A stretch of DNA of 64,000 nt from Rhizoclosmatium globosum (lineage: Eukaryota > Chytridiomycota > Chytridiomycetes > Chytridiales > Chytriomycetaceae), in the NCBI GenBank assembly GCA_002104985.1, contig MCGO01000022.1, positions 310,001-374,000 on the forward strand. The letters are read 5' to 3'. Under the pieces are notes generated by a model, which was not told the origin of the DNA, did no database searches, and saw only the letters and a program-made list of their open reading frames with translations. The position numbers and the translations under genes were made by a program. Below, in pieces: positions 36,576-47,339 of the stretch; position 1 is the first letter of the stretch, and each line of letters opens with the position of its first letter.

Positions 36576-38697
36576 ATGACCTTCACAGCCGCCGAAGAAA
36601 AGCTACTCTCTCAGCGAGACTTTGTGGAACGCCAGATTGCCAAGTTCCACGCCACTGCCAACTTCAAGGTCTCGGACGTTTCCCCAGAGGATGAAACCGG
36701 GAACGGGGACGACGATCGAGACGTTGTGGTTTGTGTTAGGTAACTATCCTGTGCTATACACTTCTTTATCGCTGTGATCTCACAGTCATTCAGAGTGAGA
36801 CCTCTCCTTGAAGGTGAAACACAAAGAGGCTTGTTTCCTGCTGTCACCACCACTCCCGCCAACACTACTGAAGACAAGATCTTTGTGCATTCCGTAGAGA
36901 AAAAGGTTACTGGGCTACCTCGCCTCGCTACGAAGGACTTTGGAGTTGATCATGCCTTTGGCCAAACATCTTTGAACGAAGAAGTCTACCAGAAGGCTGC
37001 CAGAAGTCTCATTCCAATCGCTCTCGGCGGAGGTAAGAATCTTACAGGATGATATATGATAACTGACAAAACTGGTTTACTTCAGGTGTTGGTTCACTCT
37101 TTGCAAGTGGGCAAACCGGATCCGGCAAGACTCACACTATGACTGCCATAGAGAATATGATTGCCAGAGATTTGTTTCAGTTTGCTCGTGAATACAGGTG
37201 CCAACAAGATGGCCTCAAGCTCGAAGACGTTTCTGATTCGGCCGATTTTGAATATCGCGCATCATTCTTTGAACTACTTGGAAACAAGGCCAGAGGTACG
37301 ATTGTTCAGAACATAAATTGAAGTATTTTTGACACATTACTATAGATTTGCTGAACTATCCAACGGAAGTCAGTATTTTGGAGGATGTTTTGGGTCAAGT
37401 TCAAGTAGTGGGTGTTACGGAAGAACAAGTCAAGACCCCTGACGAGCTGACCTCCATTATTTCACGCGGTTCTTCTTTCAGAAAGACTATTGGCACGGCC
37501 AAGAATGATACTTCGTAAGTGGTCTTACTGTTCGTCAATGTCGTTCTGAGGTTTAACTGTTGACATTAGTTCACGATCGCACGCCATCTGTCGCATCAAG
37601 ATCAAAAATTTGAGACGCCTTGAAGCCGAAGAAGGCGTCTTATACTTACTGGATCTTGCGGGCTCGGAATCTGCTTCTGATAGCCGAAACCATGACAAGG
37701 AGCGCATGCAAGAAAGTGTAGAAATTAACAAGAGCTTGACTACTTTGAAAGATTGCATTCGTAACCGCGCCTTGGCCGTGGTTAGCACGAAGCACATTCA
37801 GTGAGTCCATAATAATAACCGGCCAAATGAATTGACCCATTCTGTATTCGTAGTATTCCATACAGAAACTCCAAGCTTACAGTCTTGCTTAAGTCTGCGT
37901 TCGAACTATCAAGTGTCCGTGCCTGTAAAACTGTCGTGATTGCAACAATCAACCCAAACATCCTCGACACAAACCACTCTCTCAACACTCTTCGTTACGT
38001 TTCTCCACTCAAAGTTGAAGTTCCCCCTATCACCGAGGCTGCATCTCCCAACGACCCCGTCTCTTGGTCCAACACCAAGTTGCAGGAATGGGTCAAGCAA
38101 AATTCAACGCAAATCGATCCTGCCGTTCTCTGCCCTACTGAGACGGGAAAACAACTCTTAAAGCTCCCTGAGGCCACTTTTATCGATCGCTGCTGTGAAT
38201 GCCCAGGCGTAAGCCCCGTGGCCGCCAAGAAGTTTTGTAAGTGGTTTGTGATCCTTTTTATGTCAACTCTTACGCATTTATCAGACACCAAATTCTGGCG
38301 TCTTGTTGTCCTCGCCCGTACCAAGATTCGCCAAGACCGTGAAGATGCCCTCCAGAGTGTCGTTGACAGCCGCAAGAAGGCCAACGACGCCGAATACTTG
38401 GAGTTTCTTGAACGCTTAAAGTCAGACCCACAAGCTTTGGCGCGATGGATGGAATCCAGACGTCGCTATGAAGAATACGAAAAACGCGTTGAAGAAGACT
38501 TGAAAGACAACCCAGTCTTGTTGGCACACTTTAAAGAGGAGCGAAAGCAGGCGCGAGAATGGAGAGAGGAGAATTTAGAGAAGGCCGATTTAATTATTGA
38601 TCAGATCTTGGAAAAGGGTTCTGGAAGAGAGGCCGTCGTAGCAATGGCAGAAGTCTTGAAGAAAGTGAAAGAGGGGGCTGACTTTCTCTCTGAATGA
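36576..38697 (+). CDS. Kinesin-13-like motor with C-terminal SAM-like domain
   Basis: Microtubule motor or depolymerase. ATG 36576 gives MTFTAAEEKLLSQRDFVERQ. The motor begins VVVCVR|VRPLLEGE across an intron. The P-loop is ASGQTGSGKTHTM, switch I is NDTSSRSHAICRI and switch II is LLDLAGSESASDS; KSLTTLKDCIRNRA and NSLNTLRY-like (SLNTLRYVSPLK) follow. The layout of switch II and EINKSLTTLKDCIR resembles kinesin-13. After the motor a SAM-like helical segment runs from WSNTKLQEWVKQ to CPGVSPVAAKKF|YTKFW, then a charged coiled coil (LEFLERLKSDPQALARWMES). No clear frameshift was needed; introns near 36738, 37032, 37296, 37514, 37800 and 38238 splice in frame. The family assignment is moderate: kinesin-13/KIF24 members can carry SAM domains, but usually at the other end. 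Confidence 0.85.
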
Positions 38698-38738
38698 TTC
38701 ATTTCTTTATTCTTATAAGTAAAAATAAAATTGATATA

Positions 38739-41459
38739 TCACCACAACAAGCACTTGTTTGTTGGGTTCATTGGGGAATTAGCAGGACACTTGAATGCTT
38801 TGGCAAACTCAACAGAGTTCTTGAGGGGACCATTCACTCTGTATCGTGCAGGACTGTGTGGATCAGACAAGAGCATCACATCAACAGAGGGATCTTGGTT
38901 AGTACACCAAAGTTGACCATACGACAAGAAATATAGTTGTTCGTGAGTGTAATTGCCAAGTCCTGGAAGCATCATGTTCTTGCCTTCATCCAAATTTGAA
39001 GCAGTTTTCCAAGACTTTAGTGCAATAGAAAGTCCTCCATTATCAGCAATGTTTTCACCGTTTGAAAGTTGGCTAAAGTAAAATGTCAACTCTCGATAGA
39101 CCGAATGTGGAGGCTTACCCGTCAATAAAGTACTTTGTTCCATCAACATCAGTCACCGAATAATTGCTATACTGCTTGACAATGCACTGAGCCTTCGTAT
39201 TAAAAGCATCCTCACTCTGTTTACTCCACCAATCATTCAACTTCCCCGTCGCATCGTACAATCGCCCCTGATTATCAAAAGCATGAACAATTTCGTGTCC
39301 AATAATCATTCCAATCACTCCGTAATTGATATACTCTGGTCGATTTGCGTTATACATTGGATCCAACAAAACCCCCGCCGGGAACACAATCTCATTCCAA
39401 ACAGGGTTATAATACGCATTGACAGTAGCAGGAGTCATGAACCACTCTGTTCGATCGACAACAGGACTTGCAAGCTTATTCAAGTTGAGGCGAATGAGGT
39501 TCCGTTCTCCCTTCATGACGTTTTCAAAGAATTCTCCACGGCTCATTGTAAAGGGATACTTTTCCGCCACGAGACGTGGGTTCATGATGGAATCATCGTA
39601 TCCGATTTTTGCGACGATTGAAGCCACCTTATTGAGTGCGAGAGTGCGTGTAGGTGCATCGAGCCACGAAAGTGTTTGAATCTTGTCAGAAAAGGCGGCT
39701 TTGATATTGGTCACCAAGTCTTGAGCCGCCTTCTTGCTCGTTTCAGGGAACGTTTTCTTGACAAAGGCTTTGGAGAGAATGTCGCCCAGAATGGCGTCAA
39801 CTCCATACATGCACATTTGGGAAAGGTAGTTGTCGAAGGGCTTAAGTTGAAACTTCGGAACTACTTTCTTGAGGGTTGCCGTTTTTTCGCCGTTTGGATG
39901 TGGATTCATGATATGGTTCGTTTCAATAAACTGCATATACATTCGAATTTGTTGCCATAAGAGGTATGCTTCTAAAACGGAAGGTGTTGTTGTGGAAATA
40001 ACTTTGTCAATACTGTTGAAGTAATTGATGGTTGTGAGATCGGCAATAGTATTCTTGTCCAGCTTGTTATAGAACTTGATGCGCAATTGAAAATACTTTT
40101 GCATGTCCACAGTCGTGAGGGAAACGGACTTCAATGGCTTTGGATTGTAAGTAATTTCAGGGTTCTCTTCGAACAATACATCACTACGGAAAATCGTAAA
40201 TATTATTCATGAATGTTCAAATCAAACTTACTCAGGGTAGAAATTCGCTGCCAACTGCTTCTCCAACTTTACCAACCCTTTCAAAGTAGAATTTGTCAAT
40301 GGGTTGCCAAGAACTTGTGTGAAAGCTTGTTGAATTTCCCAGGCAAGGAACCTTAGACTCATTGTATCATTATACTCCTCAGACGGGAACGAGATGCCGC
40401 TTTGGATAATTCCCAAAACATACTTGTCAGGGTTCTTCAAATCAACATCCACATAGCTCGCGAACAGAGGAAACACTCCAACGTCATGTGCAGCCGCTAA
40501 CGCAGTTGCCAACTTGACAGAATCCGTTTTGTTCGGATTTGTAGAAGAAGTCAACGGAAAGTACGTCTTGGAGAACAACGTCACATAATCAGTCAAAGGC
40601 TGCACACCACGCGCTTGAATCTGCGTTCTGTTCATACAACTCCAATAAACCTCTTGCATATTCCCAAAAGAAGCTTTGTCCAACGCAACATCATCATCAC
40701 TAGACAAGCTTGCGTCGACTTGATACGGTGCCTCAACAATCGTCTTGAGCAACTTGGTGTTTTTCGTAATCATCTTGCTAAAAACCGAAACTCCAAGGCT
40801 AAAATCTGGAATCGGGTTATTTTGAATCCAATTGGAACACGCAAACGCGTAGAAATCTGTGCATGGGTTTACTGTCTCGTCCATGCCTGTGAACAAAGAT
40901 GTGGCGGAAGAAACGCAGTCGCGTGTTGTGCAGAGCTGGGTCCAAGTTTGTTGAACGTTATTCTTTGCTGTGGATCCAGATATGAGGATTGCAAGAATCA
41001 CGACACAGAAGCCCATATAGCGAGTAAAATGTTTCGAGTGGAGCAGCAGGTCGGCTCTTGGTGGGCGGTCACTGGTGAAGAGGGGTCGTTGTTGGATTCA
41101 AGGTCAATAATTTTTGGACGAGCAGTTGAGATTGTGACAGACTTTTTGACGCGTCGACTGCTATTGCTGTCGAGGGAAGAAGTGCTGGCTTTACGGAGGA
41201 GCCTCACATTTTCTGTATTGGAGGAGATAAGACGGTCCGTATCAGTATGCACTTGGTCAAATGCTTCATTATCTTGATGAAATGCGTTTGATGCTACGTT
41301 GTTTGCAGTTGGTGTGTCTCGATGAAACTCAATTGGCGGTGGTGGTGACTGAACGTCCGATTCTTGCACTGGAAGTGAAATAGGAGTGGCTTGTGACAAC
41401 GTTGGCTTTGGTTGGTTGGCGATATCCTCGTCATCACCAATCTCAAACGGGTTACTCAT
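38739..41459 (-). CDS. M13-family (neprilysin/ECE-like) zinc metalloendopeptidase
   Basis: Type II membrane peptidase cleaving peptides outside the cell or in secretory compartments. ATG 41459 starts a cytoplasmic Ser/Pro-rich region of about 145 residues (MSNPFEIGDDEDIANQPKPT), followed by one membrane helix (MGFCVVILAILISGS) and an ectodomain with NPCTDFYAFACSNWIQNNPI. The zinc site HExxH is in GMIIGHEIVHAFDNQG, the substrate-binding motif is NAYY and the second metal motif is GENIADNGG (Glu ligand). The protein ends NKCLLW, near the usual C-terminal CxxW. Two introns lie near 40180-40225 and 39070-39118. A missing G in a G-run near 41015 separates the cytoplasmic part from the helix; alternatively the ATG at 41016 could start a secreted form with a signal peptide. 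Confidence 0.93.
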
Positions 41460-41641
41460 GACTAGCGCTTGCTGTTCGGAGACGTGTATTATATGCAGAT
41501 TCGCAAATCCCTTTCTATACGCGGTAATCTTTCACAAAGAACTATAAAAGACCGATGAAAATCCCAGATTATCGTCGAAGTACAATGTATTCACAATCAA
41601 TGAAAGAACAGTAGTAGAATCATAGCTTCAGTGAAACTCCC

Positions 41642-42570
41642 TTATTTTGCCAGAATAAACTTGACGATTTGCTGAGCAAACCATAAACTGTCGTCTGGAA
41701 GATTCTTGTCAAGAATAGCATTTAATTCATCAGCATAATCAGGCTGAAAAATCCCATTTTCGCGTCTCAATTTTACAATTTCACGCACGATTTCAGGATT
41801 AAATTCTGGGTGTGCTTGAATCGTCAGTATCGCCTGATTATGAATCATTGACTAAAATATGCTAAGTGAGTACATCTAAATCAATCAGATTCAGATTCAC
41901 AACTTGCCTGGATAGGACATACGTCTGTTTCCATCAATATAGAGAATCCAGGGGGCATACGGTTACAACATCCTTGTGCATAGAGTAAAACGCCTGATTC
42001 ATAGTGGATTAAATACGCAAGAAGAAGTCTGCAGCAGCACTCACAGCCGAATCCTTGTTATTGTCACCAAAGAAGCGCTTTCCTTCGTCAGTAACACGCA
42101 TGACAGTGTGGCCAGCCTCCCACCCATTTGGGTTCCTCTCTGGCTTGTATGCTAACGGGTTCATGTTCCTTTCGACACGACCACCAAACGCCTTAGCGAC
42201 CAGCTGATGTCCAAAGCAGATCCTTTAGGGTTAGGGATAAGATACTTGTGCCCGTACAGGCACCCACGCACCAACAATCCTCACGCCCGCCTCCTTCGCC
42301 GCCCGCACAAAGTCCTCGGCCTGTCCAATCCACTTCTCGTCGTCGTTCACGCCAAACTTTGAACCTGAAATCAAAACAGCGTCAAAGTCTGTCACCGACG
42401 CCAAAGACGGAACATCGCCTCGAAACGCCTCAAACGCGCGAAGTCGAGGGCCGCGTGTTCTCTGCCGCGCGTCGAAGCAGCGCCGAGAACATGGCCGCGT
42501 AGTCGCCGCCTGACACCGTCTGGACACTCGGCGCGGGCGTGTCGCAGAGAAGGAGGCACACTCGAACCAT
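41642..42570 (-). CDS. Class I glutamine amidotransferase-like protein
   Basis: A stand-alone GATase1 domain of the GMP-synthase-like type (similar to yeast YLR126C); such proteins hydrolyse glutamine or related gamma-glutamyl compounds, substrate unknown here. ATG 42570 gives MVRVCLLLCDTPAPSV and DYAAMFSALL. FDAVLISGSKFGVNDDEKWI is the family's first loop. The nucleophile elbow is ICFGHQLVAKAFGG (about 42190-42225) and the His/Glu pair is in IQAHPEFNPE near 41800. The protein ends WFAQQIVKFILAK. At least two frame changes (near 42480 and at the intron before ICFGHQ) suggest missing bases. Introns lie at about 42220-42262 and 41985-42045. It is 182 bases downstream of the M13 peptidase gene start. 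Confidence 0.88.
42225..42236. repeat. Two TTAGGG units inside an intron
   Basis: TTAGGGTTAGGG reads on the plus strand, at the acceptor end of an intron of the amidotransferase gene. Two copies may be chance; TTAGGG is a common fungal telomere repeat. Confidence 0.5.
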
Positions 42571-43073
42571 CTCTCTTTTGTTTCCTTTTATTAATAATAC
42601 CAAAAGATACATTTAAAAAAAAGGGAAGGGAGAATGAACGGATTCCACGGATTCTTTCCTGGTGGCACGGTCTGTTCCTTTTGTGTTGAAGATTAGGTTC
42701 TAGCGTCACATTCTGGACTCCTGGAAGGCTCGGCTAACTTCAAAAGACACGTCAGGAGTTGGACAATAGCCGCAAGAGGGACAGAAGTCACGAGCAATTT
42801 GCCATGGGTTTGAGCAGAGTTGAGATGATTCGTTCTTTCACGCAAATAATGATGAGATTGGCAAAAGAGATTTCCTTCATCATTATTCTGCAAGTCTGCA
42901 TGATGTTGTGGGAACGAAAAAATGCGCCAACGTGAAAACTTCATCAAAACGGACCAAGATTGCACCTTTTTAACCTTTCTGGCGCACCGCTTTCCAAAGT
43001 TGACTTGGCTTTTGATTTGAGTGGTGAGATTGGTTGGTGTAACAGTTTGAAACTGAACAGAAGTAGATTAATC
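42571..43073. promoter_or_regulatory. Divergent intergenic region amidotransferase / BET protein
   Basis: These 503 bases separate two opposed start codons. A minus-strand open frame (42693-42965) lacks an ATG and resembles nothing I know. A plus-strand frame from ATG 42803 is only about 43 codons. I regard both as chance. No repeat or RNA gene is seen. Confidence 0.4.
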
Positions 43074-45651
43074 ATGTTAGAACGCGAAACCGACCCCGTA
43101 GCCACTGCGTCCGTCCAGTCAAAAGACCTTACGTCTCCGTCATCGCCATTTGCTGCGGGGGAGGCGCCTAGTCCATCTCAACCACCAATGACTGTTGACA
43201 GCTCTCACCAAACGCGTCCGGACGAACCACCCCTCACAACGATCCTCCAACAATCTCACCAACGAAATCCGACATATACGATTTGATTGACGCAAATGAA
43301 TCAGACGAGGATTTATCTGGAGCCCCTGAACCTGTCCCGCCAACTCACCTCCAGGCTATCACAGAGGAACCTATTATAGCTTCTCCTATCAACACAAACA
43401 GCATAATGAACTTTGAGACGTTAGATAATCAGTTTCAACAGTCAACACAACATATCTTTCATCCTCCTCCTCCTCAACTTCAACCCCTTCAGCTCCAACA
43501 AAGCATTTTGAGCCACCTCCGATGGACGAAATTTCAGAGGCCATTATTGCATCAGCCTCGAATACTCCACTTATTCCGACACCAGCAGTTCAGTTAACTC
43601 CAAGAATGGGGAATATTCTGCCTCCTATAGCAGCACCTTTCATCCAAACTCAGTTTTCATCGTATCTTGGTCAAGAGAGCATCACGTATTTAAGCGATGA
43701 TGCATCGCCACCTTTGAACCCAGTTACACAACCGGTTTCATTGCTCTCTGAGCAGGACCAGAAAAATTGCACCAATCTCATCAAAATCGTTAAAAAGCAC
43801 CCATCTGCATGGCCATTTCTTGTTCCAGTAGACCCCGTGAAAGCAGGTGCCCCAACTTACTTTGACGTTGTCAAGAACCCATGGATTTTGGAACCATTGA
43901 AAAGCGCCTTTCCTTAGTATATTATACCTCCGTGGAGATGGTACTTGCAGACGTCCAACTCGTTCTCGACAACTGCTACCTCTTCAACCCTCCCACAAAC
44001 TCTGTAATACTCTCGCGACTCACATTGACAAGCTCTTGGAAACCCGCATCCCCAAAATTTGGCCAGCACTCAGATGGCGTAGTGGGGCCCAGGAAGACGA
44101 GTTTCAGGAGAACCCGTTCACAGAGTCACAATGGAAAGACGCAAAGTTCCTCATCAAACACTCAAATTACACAACTCTGCTTATCCCTTTTTGAAACCTG
44201 TGGATTATGTGGCTCTCAATATACCTTTATACCCTACAATTGTCAAAACACCGATGGACTTTGGAACAATGGGCAACGTGTTGATGCGCGGAGCTATACG
44301 AGCGTAAAAGCGTTCATGTCGGACCTTCAACTTGTCTTTGATAACTGCTATTTGTTTAATTCACCTGATCACGCCGTCAGTCTCGCGGCTCGGCAAGTGG
44401 AAAAGTACTTGGAAAACCAACTGTTCAAATTATGGCCCATGGTGAAATGGAGAGGTGGATCTGTGGTTGGGTTGGGTAGTGGAAGTGGAAGAGCTGCAGC
44501 GGCAGCGGCAACGGTGGCATTTAAGGCGGAGGCAAGCTTTGTGGCTCCCGTTGAAGAACCGCTCAAGCAAAAAGGAGAAGAAATTCGAGTGGAGCCGGCG
44601 CGGGAAGTAGCAGTGGACGACGAACATCTGTGGACCCTGAATCAGCAGATTACGTACCTCGTGGTACATTCAAGAAAATAACTCTGAAGAGTTCCGCCTT
44701 TAAAAGCGCTGGAACAAAAAACTACACGGATCCACCATTTGCCCACAAGAGCCTGAAAGAAAGAGATCGTCGTCATCATCGTCATCATCTGCAAAAGCGA
44801 ATGACCTATCATCTTCATTGGCTCTTCTTCAACAACAAATGGCGATGTTGAAGGAAGGGAAGCGAAAGAAGCAAAAGAAGGAAGAATCTACCATGCGAAC
44901 TACCCAACTGCTTGCTTCAGGCATTGCTAGCACGATCGCAGGCTTAGTCGCAAACGTGAAACGAAAGCATTCCGATGACGAGAGTTCCAGCAGTGATTCC
45001 GACAGTAGTTCCAGCAGCGACAGTGACAGTGACAGCGAAAGTGAATCGGAAGTCATCAAAATGAAACAGTTGTTGGCTTCGTTCCATTCTATCCAATCCC
45101 AAACTCAAGCTGGTGGAAGTATTCAAAACGCTGCTCCAGCCCAGCCAAAACGAATATCATATGCACCACCTCCAAAATCATGCGAGTTTTGTGAAGTTAC
45201 TTCTACTTCCACCTGGCGCCGCGGGCCCTCGGGAGTTGGAACTCTGTGTAACAAGTGTGGTGTTCGATGGGCTAAAAACAATCGCCACTACTTCCCAAAT
45301 AGTACCGTAGGTTCTTCTTCTTCGGTGCCGAAGAAGAAGAAACAAAAGGCGTCAACTGAAGTTGGCGTTGTTCCTGTCACATATGAACAGAAAGTGCGAT
45401 TGTCTTCCATGATTGAATCGCTTTCGGAGCAACATCAAGCATCGGTATTTGAAATGATACGATCGGCTATTCCTGTGAGCAATGAAGGGGAAGAAATCGA
45501 GCTGGATATTGAAGCGATTGATGATGATTCATTGAGAAAGCTGTATGACCATGTCGAGAAATGTGTGGCAGAAGACCAAAAAGTGGAAGCTGAAAGGCAA
45601 AAAGCTGCACAGAGAGTCATTGAGGAGCTGCAAAGGAATCGCGGAGAATAG
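43074..45651 (+). CDS. BET-family double bromodomain protein with inserted GATA zinc finger
   Basis: Chromatin reader of acetylated histones. ATG 43074 gives a disordered Ser/Pro/Gln-rich N-terminus. Bromodomain 1 (about 43745-44070) has [40 protein letters not shown] and the acetyl-lysine Asn in [11 protein letters not shown]. Bromodomain 2 (about 44115-44440) has [16 protein letters not shown] and [14 protein letters not shown] Ser-rich and SD-repeat region follows. In one uninterrupted 277-codon frame (44818-45651) come a GATA finger C-x2-C-x18-C-x2-C (CEFC...[20 protein letters not shown], 45181-45290) and then a NET domain ([40 protein letters not shown]). Standard Bdf1/BRD2-4 proteins have two bromodomains plus NET without a zinc finger. 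Frame breaks near 43270, 43500, 43910, 44030 and 44650 are probable deletions; the GATA-NET part has none. Confidence 0.9.
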
Positions 45652-45708
45652 CGTATTGTGTGCATACAGTTTCAGCTTCATATTAGATAAAGATTTGGTT
45701 TTTATTTA

Positions 45709-47181
45709 CTATGCCAACGCATGAACGACTCGCCCCACAATCAATGTAGCATGTGCTTTTAACCCCAGTTCTTTGACGGCATCAACAGCTTCACTCAGTA
45801 TACCTGTCCAAACTCTTTCCCCATTATCACTGCCCCATCCAGCCTTTTCCACAATAGCAACAGGGGTGTCAGAGGATATCCGGCAGTCTCAGTCATACCC
45901 GAAACAACTCGCCGAATCCGACCCATAGCCATCAGAACCACTGTTGTCCTATTTGGAGCATACAATGGCCATTCGACTTCCTTATCTTCCTCTTCCAACC
46001 GTCCAGTCGCAATCAAAACTTGATCTGCAACTCCACGATGAGTGGGAGGAATGCCTGCCATCAACGGTCCCACCAAAGATGATGACAGTCCTGGAACAAC
46101 AGAAACTTTACACATTCCAGGTGCAATTCCGTTCTTTTCGTCTCCTTCCAACACAACTACTTTCTTGGCACTGATAAGTTCTTCCCCACCTCGTCCATAC
46201 ACGAACGGGTCGCCCCCCTTTAACCGAACAATAGAATGACCAAGTTTCAACGCTGCAGCAGTCCAATCTTCAATTTCTTGTTGTGCCAAAGGAGCGTTCC
46301 CAAGAACCTTGCGAGTATGCAGAATGTACGGCAGACTGCGAGATCCCAAATCCCAGTCCTTCAAAGACAAATTTGGACTTGTTGTGATAACGGAGTTATT
46401 TGGACAGTCAAGGCGTACTTGATTAAATCAGCAGGAACTAGACGGTCGACAATCAGTAGTGTACAGCTTTGAATGGCGGTAATTGCAGCGACAGTCAGTA
46501 ATGACGGAGTGCCTGGTCCGGCGCCAACAATAGTGAGAGTACCGGGAGTAGTAGTTGGAATAGATGGAGGAGGAATAAAAGATGTCTCGGAGAATCCAGC
46601 ATTCTTGGGGGGGACAACAAAGTAAGGGTCGAGATTCACTTCAATGGGACTCAAGGAAGGCTGAAGCGACTCATTCATTGGAGAAAGCGAGGGAGAAGGA
46701 GATGGAGAAGAATTTAAAGCTGTGAGAGAGTTTGAATCTAAGGAATCCAGGTCTGCCTCATCGATTCCATATCGATTGTTTGAGACGTAGTCAAAGGTTG
46801 TGAAATGCTAAAGTCGGACAGGGCAGGGTGTCCAGGTACATAAAGAGGAGTTCGAGAAGCTTGACATGCTGCCACAAATGACGTCAGTTTCTTGATGGAA
46901 GATCCAGATGCAACACCCATCGCAAAGTCTGTACGTGTCGTATCGACAGACTCTTCGTTCTCGACAATAACAAGCGATTGGTGTTCAATTGGCAGTGAAT
47001 TCAGAATGTGGGACGATTCAGGAGCGAGTGAGATGGTAACGTTGCTTCCAGATGATCGAAACGACTCAATCGCCGAGACCCACACGGAAGGTTCTTCTAG
47101 TGGCAGCGATACGATTCTCACGAGAAGATTCCTTGTCCGCGAAGGCGCGAATTCAAGCTGTAGCGGGGTGCACGAGTCCAT
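45709..47181 (-). CDS. MET1: Uroporphyrinogen-III C-methyltransferase (Met1-like)
   Basis: SAM-dependent enzyme turning uroporphyrinogen III into precorrin-2 on the way to siroheme, the cofactor of sulfite (and nitrite) reductase. The catalytic C-terminal domain has the SAM loop TIVGAGPGTPSLLTVAAITA, LLIVDRLVPADLI, VRLKGGDPFVYGRGGEEL and PGLSSSLVGPLMAGIPPTHR, and ends LIVGRVVHALA with TAG at 45711-45709. The N-terminal 150-180 residues from ATG 47181 (MDSCTPLQLEFAPSRTRNLL) are not clearly assignable; fungal Met1 proteins carry an N-terminal extension there. A missing C near 45880 joins TAGYP to DTPVAIVEKAGWG, and another frame change lies near 46380. The gene converges on the BET gene 57 bases away. 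Confidence 0.9.
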
Positions 47182-47339
47182 GTTATCTTTCGCTGATGTT
47201 TTTGAAAATTTTTGGTTGACGCCATTTGTTTGACGCAATTCTATCATCTCCACATTGTCAAATGCATTGAATAATGAACAGGGAAAAGTTCTTTTACTTC
47301 TTTGGGGGTCGTTGCTTTTGCTCGCCTTTACCATTTTCT

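Noticed and set aside
42225..42236. TTAGGGTTAGGG as an interstitial telomere
   Set aside because: Only two copies, inside an intron; chance is sufficient. Listed as a feature but not as a finding.
42693..42965. Minus-strand open frame between the amidotransferase and BET genes
   Set aside because: It has no ATG, no recognisable similarity and lies in a divergent promoter region.
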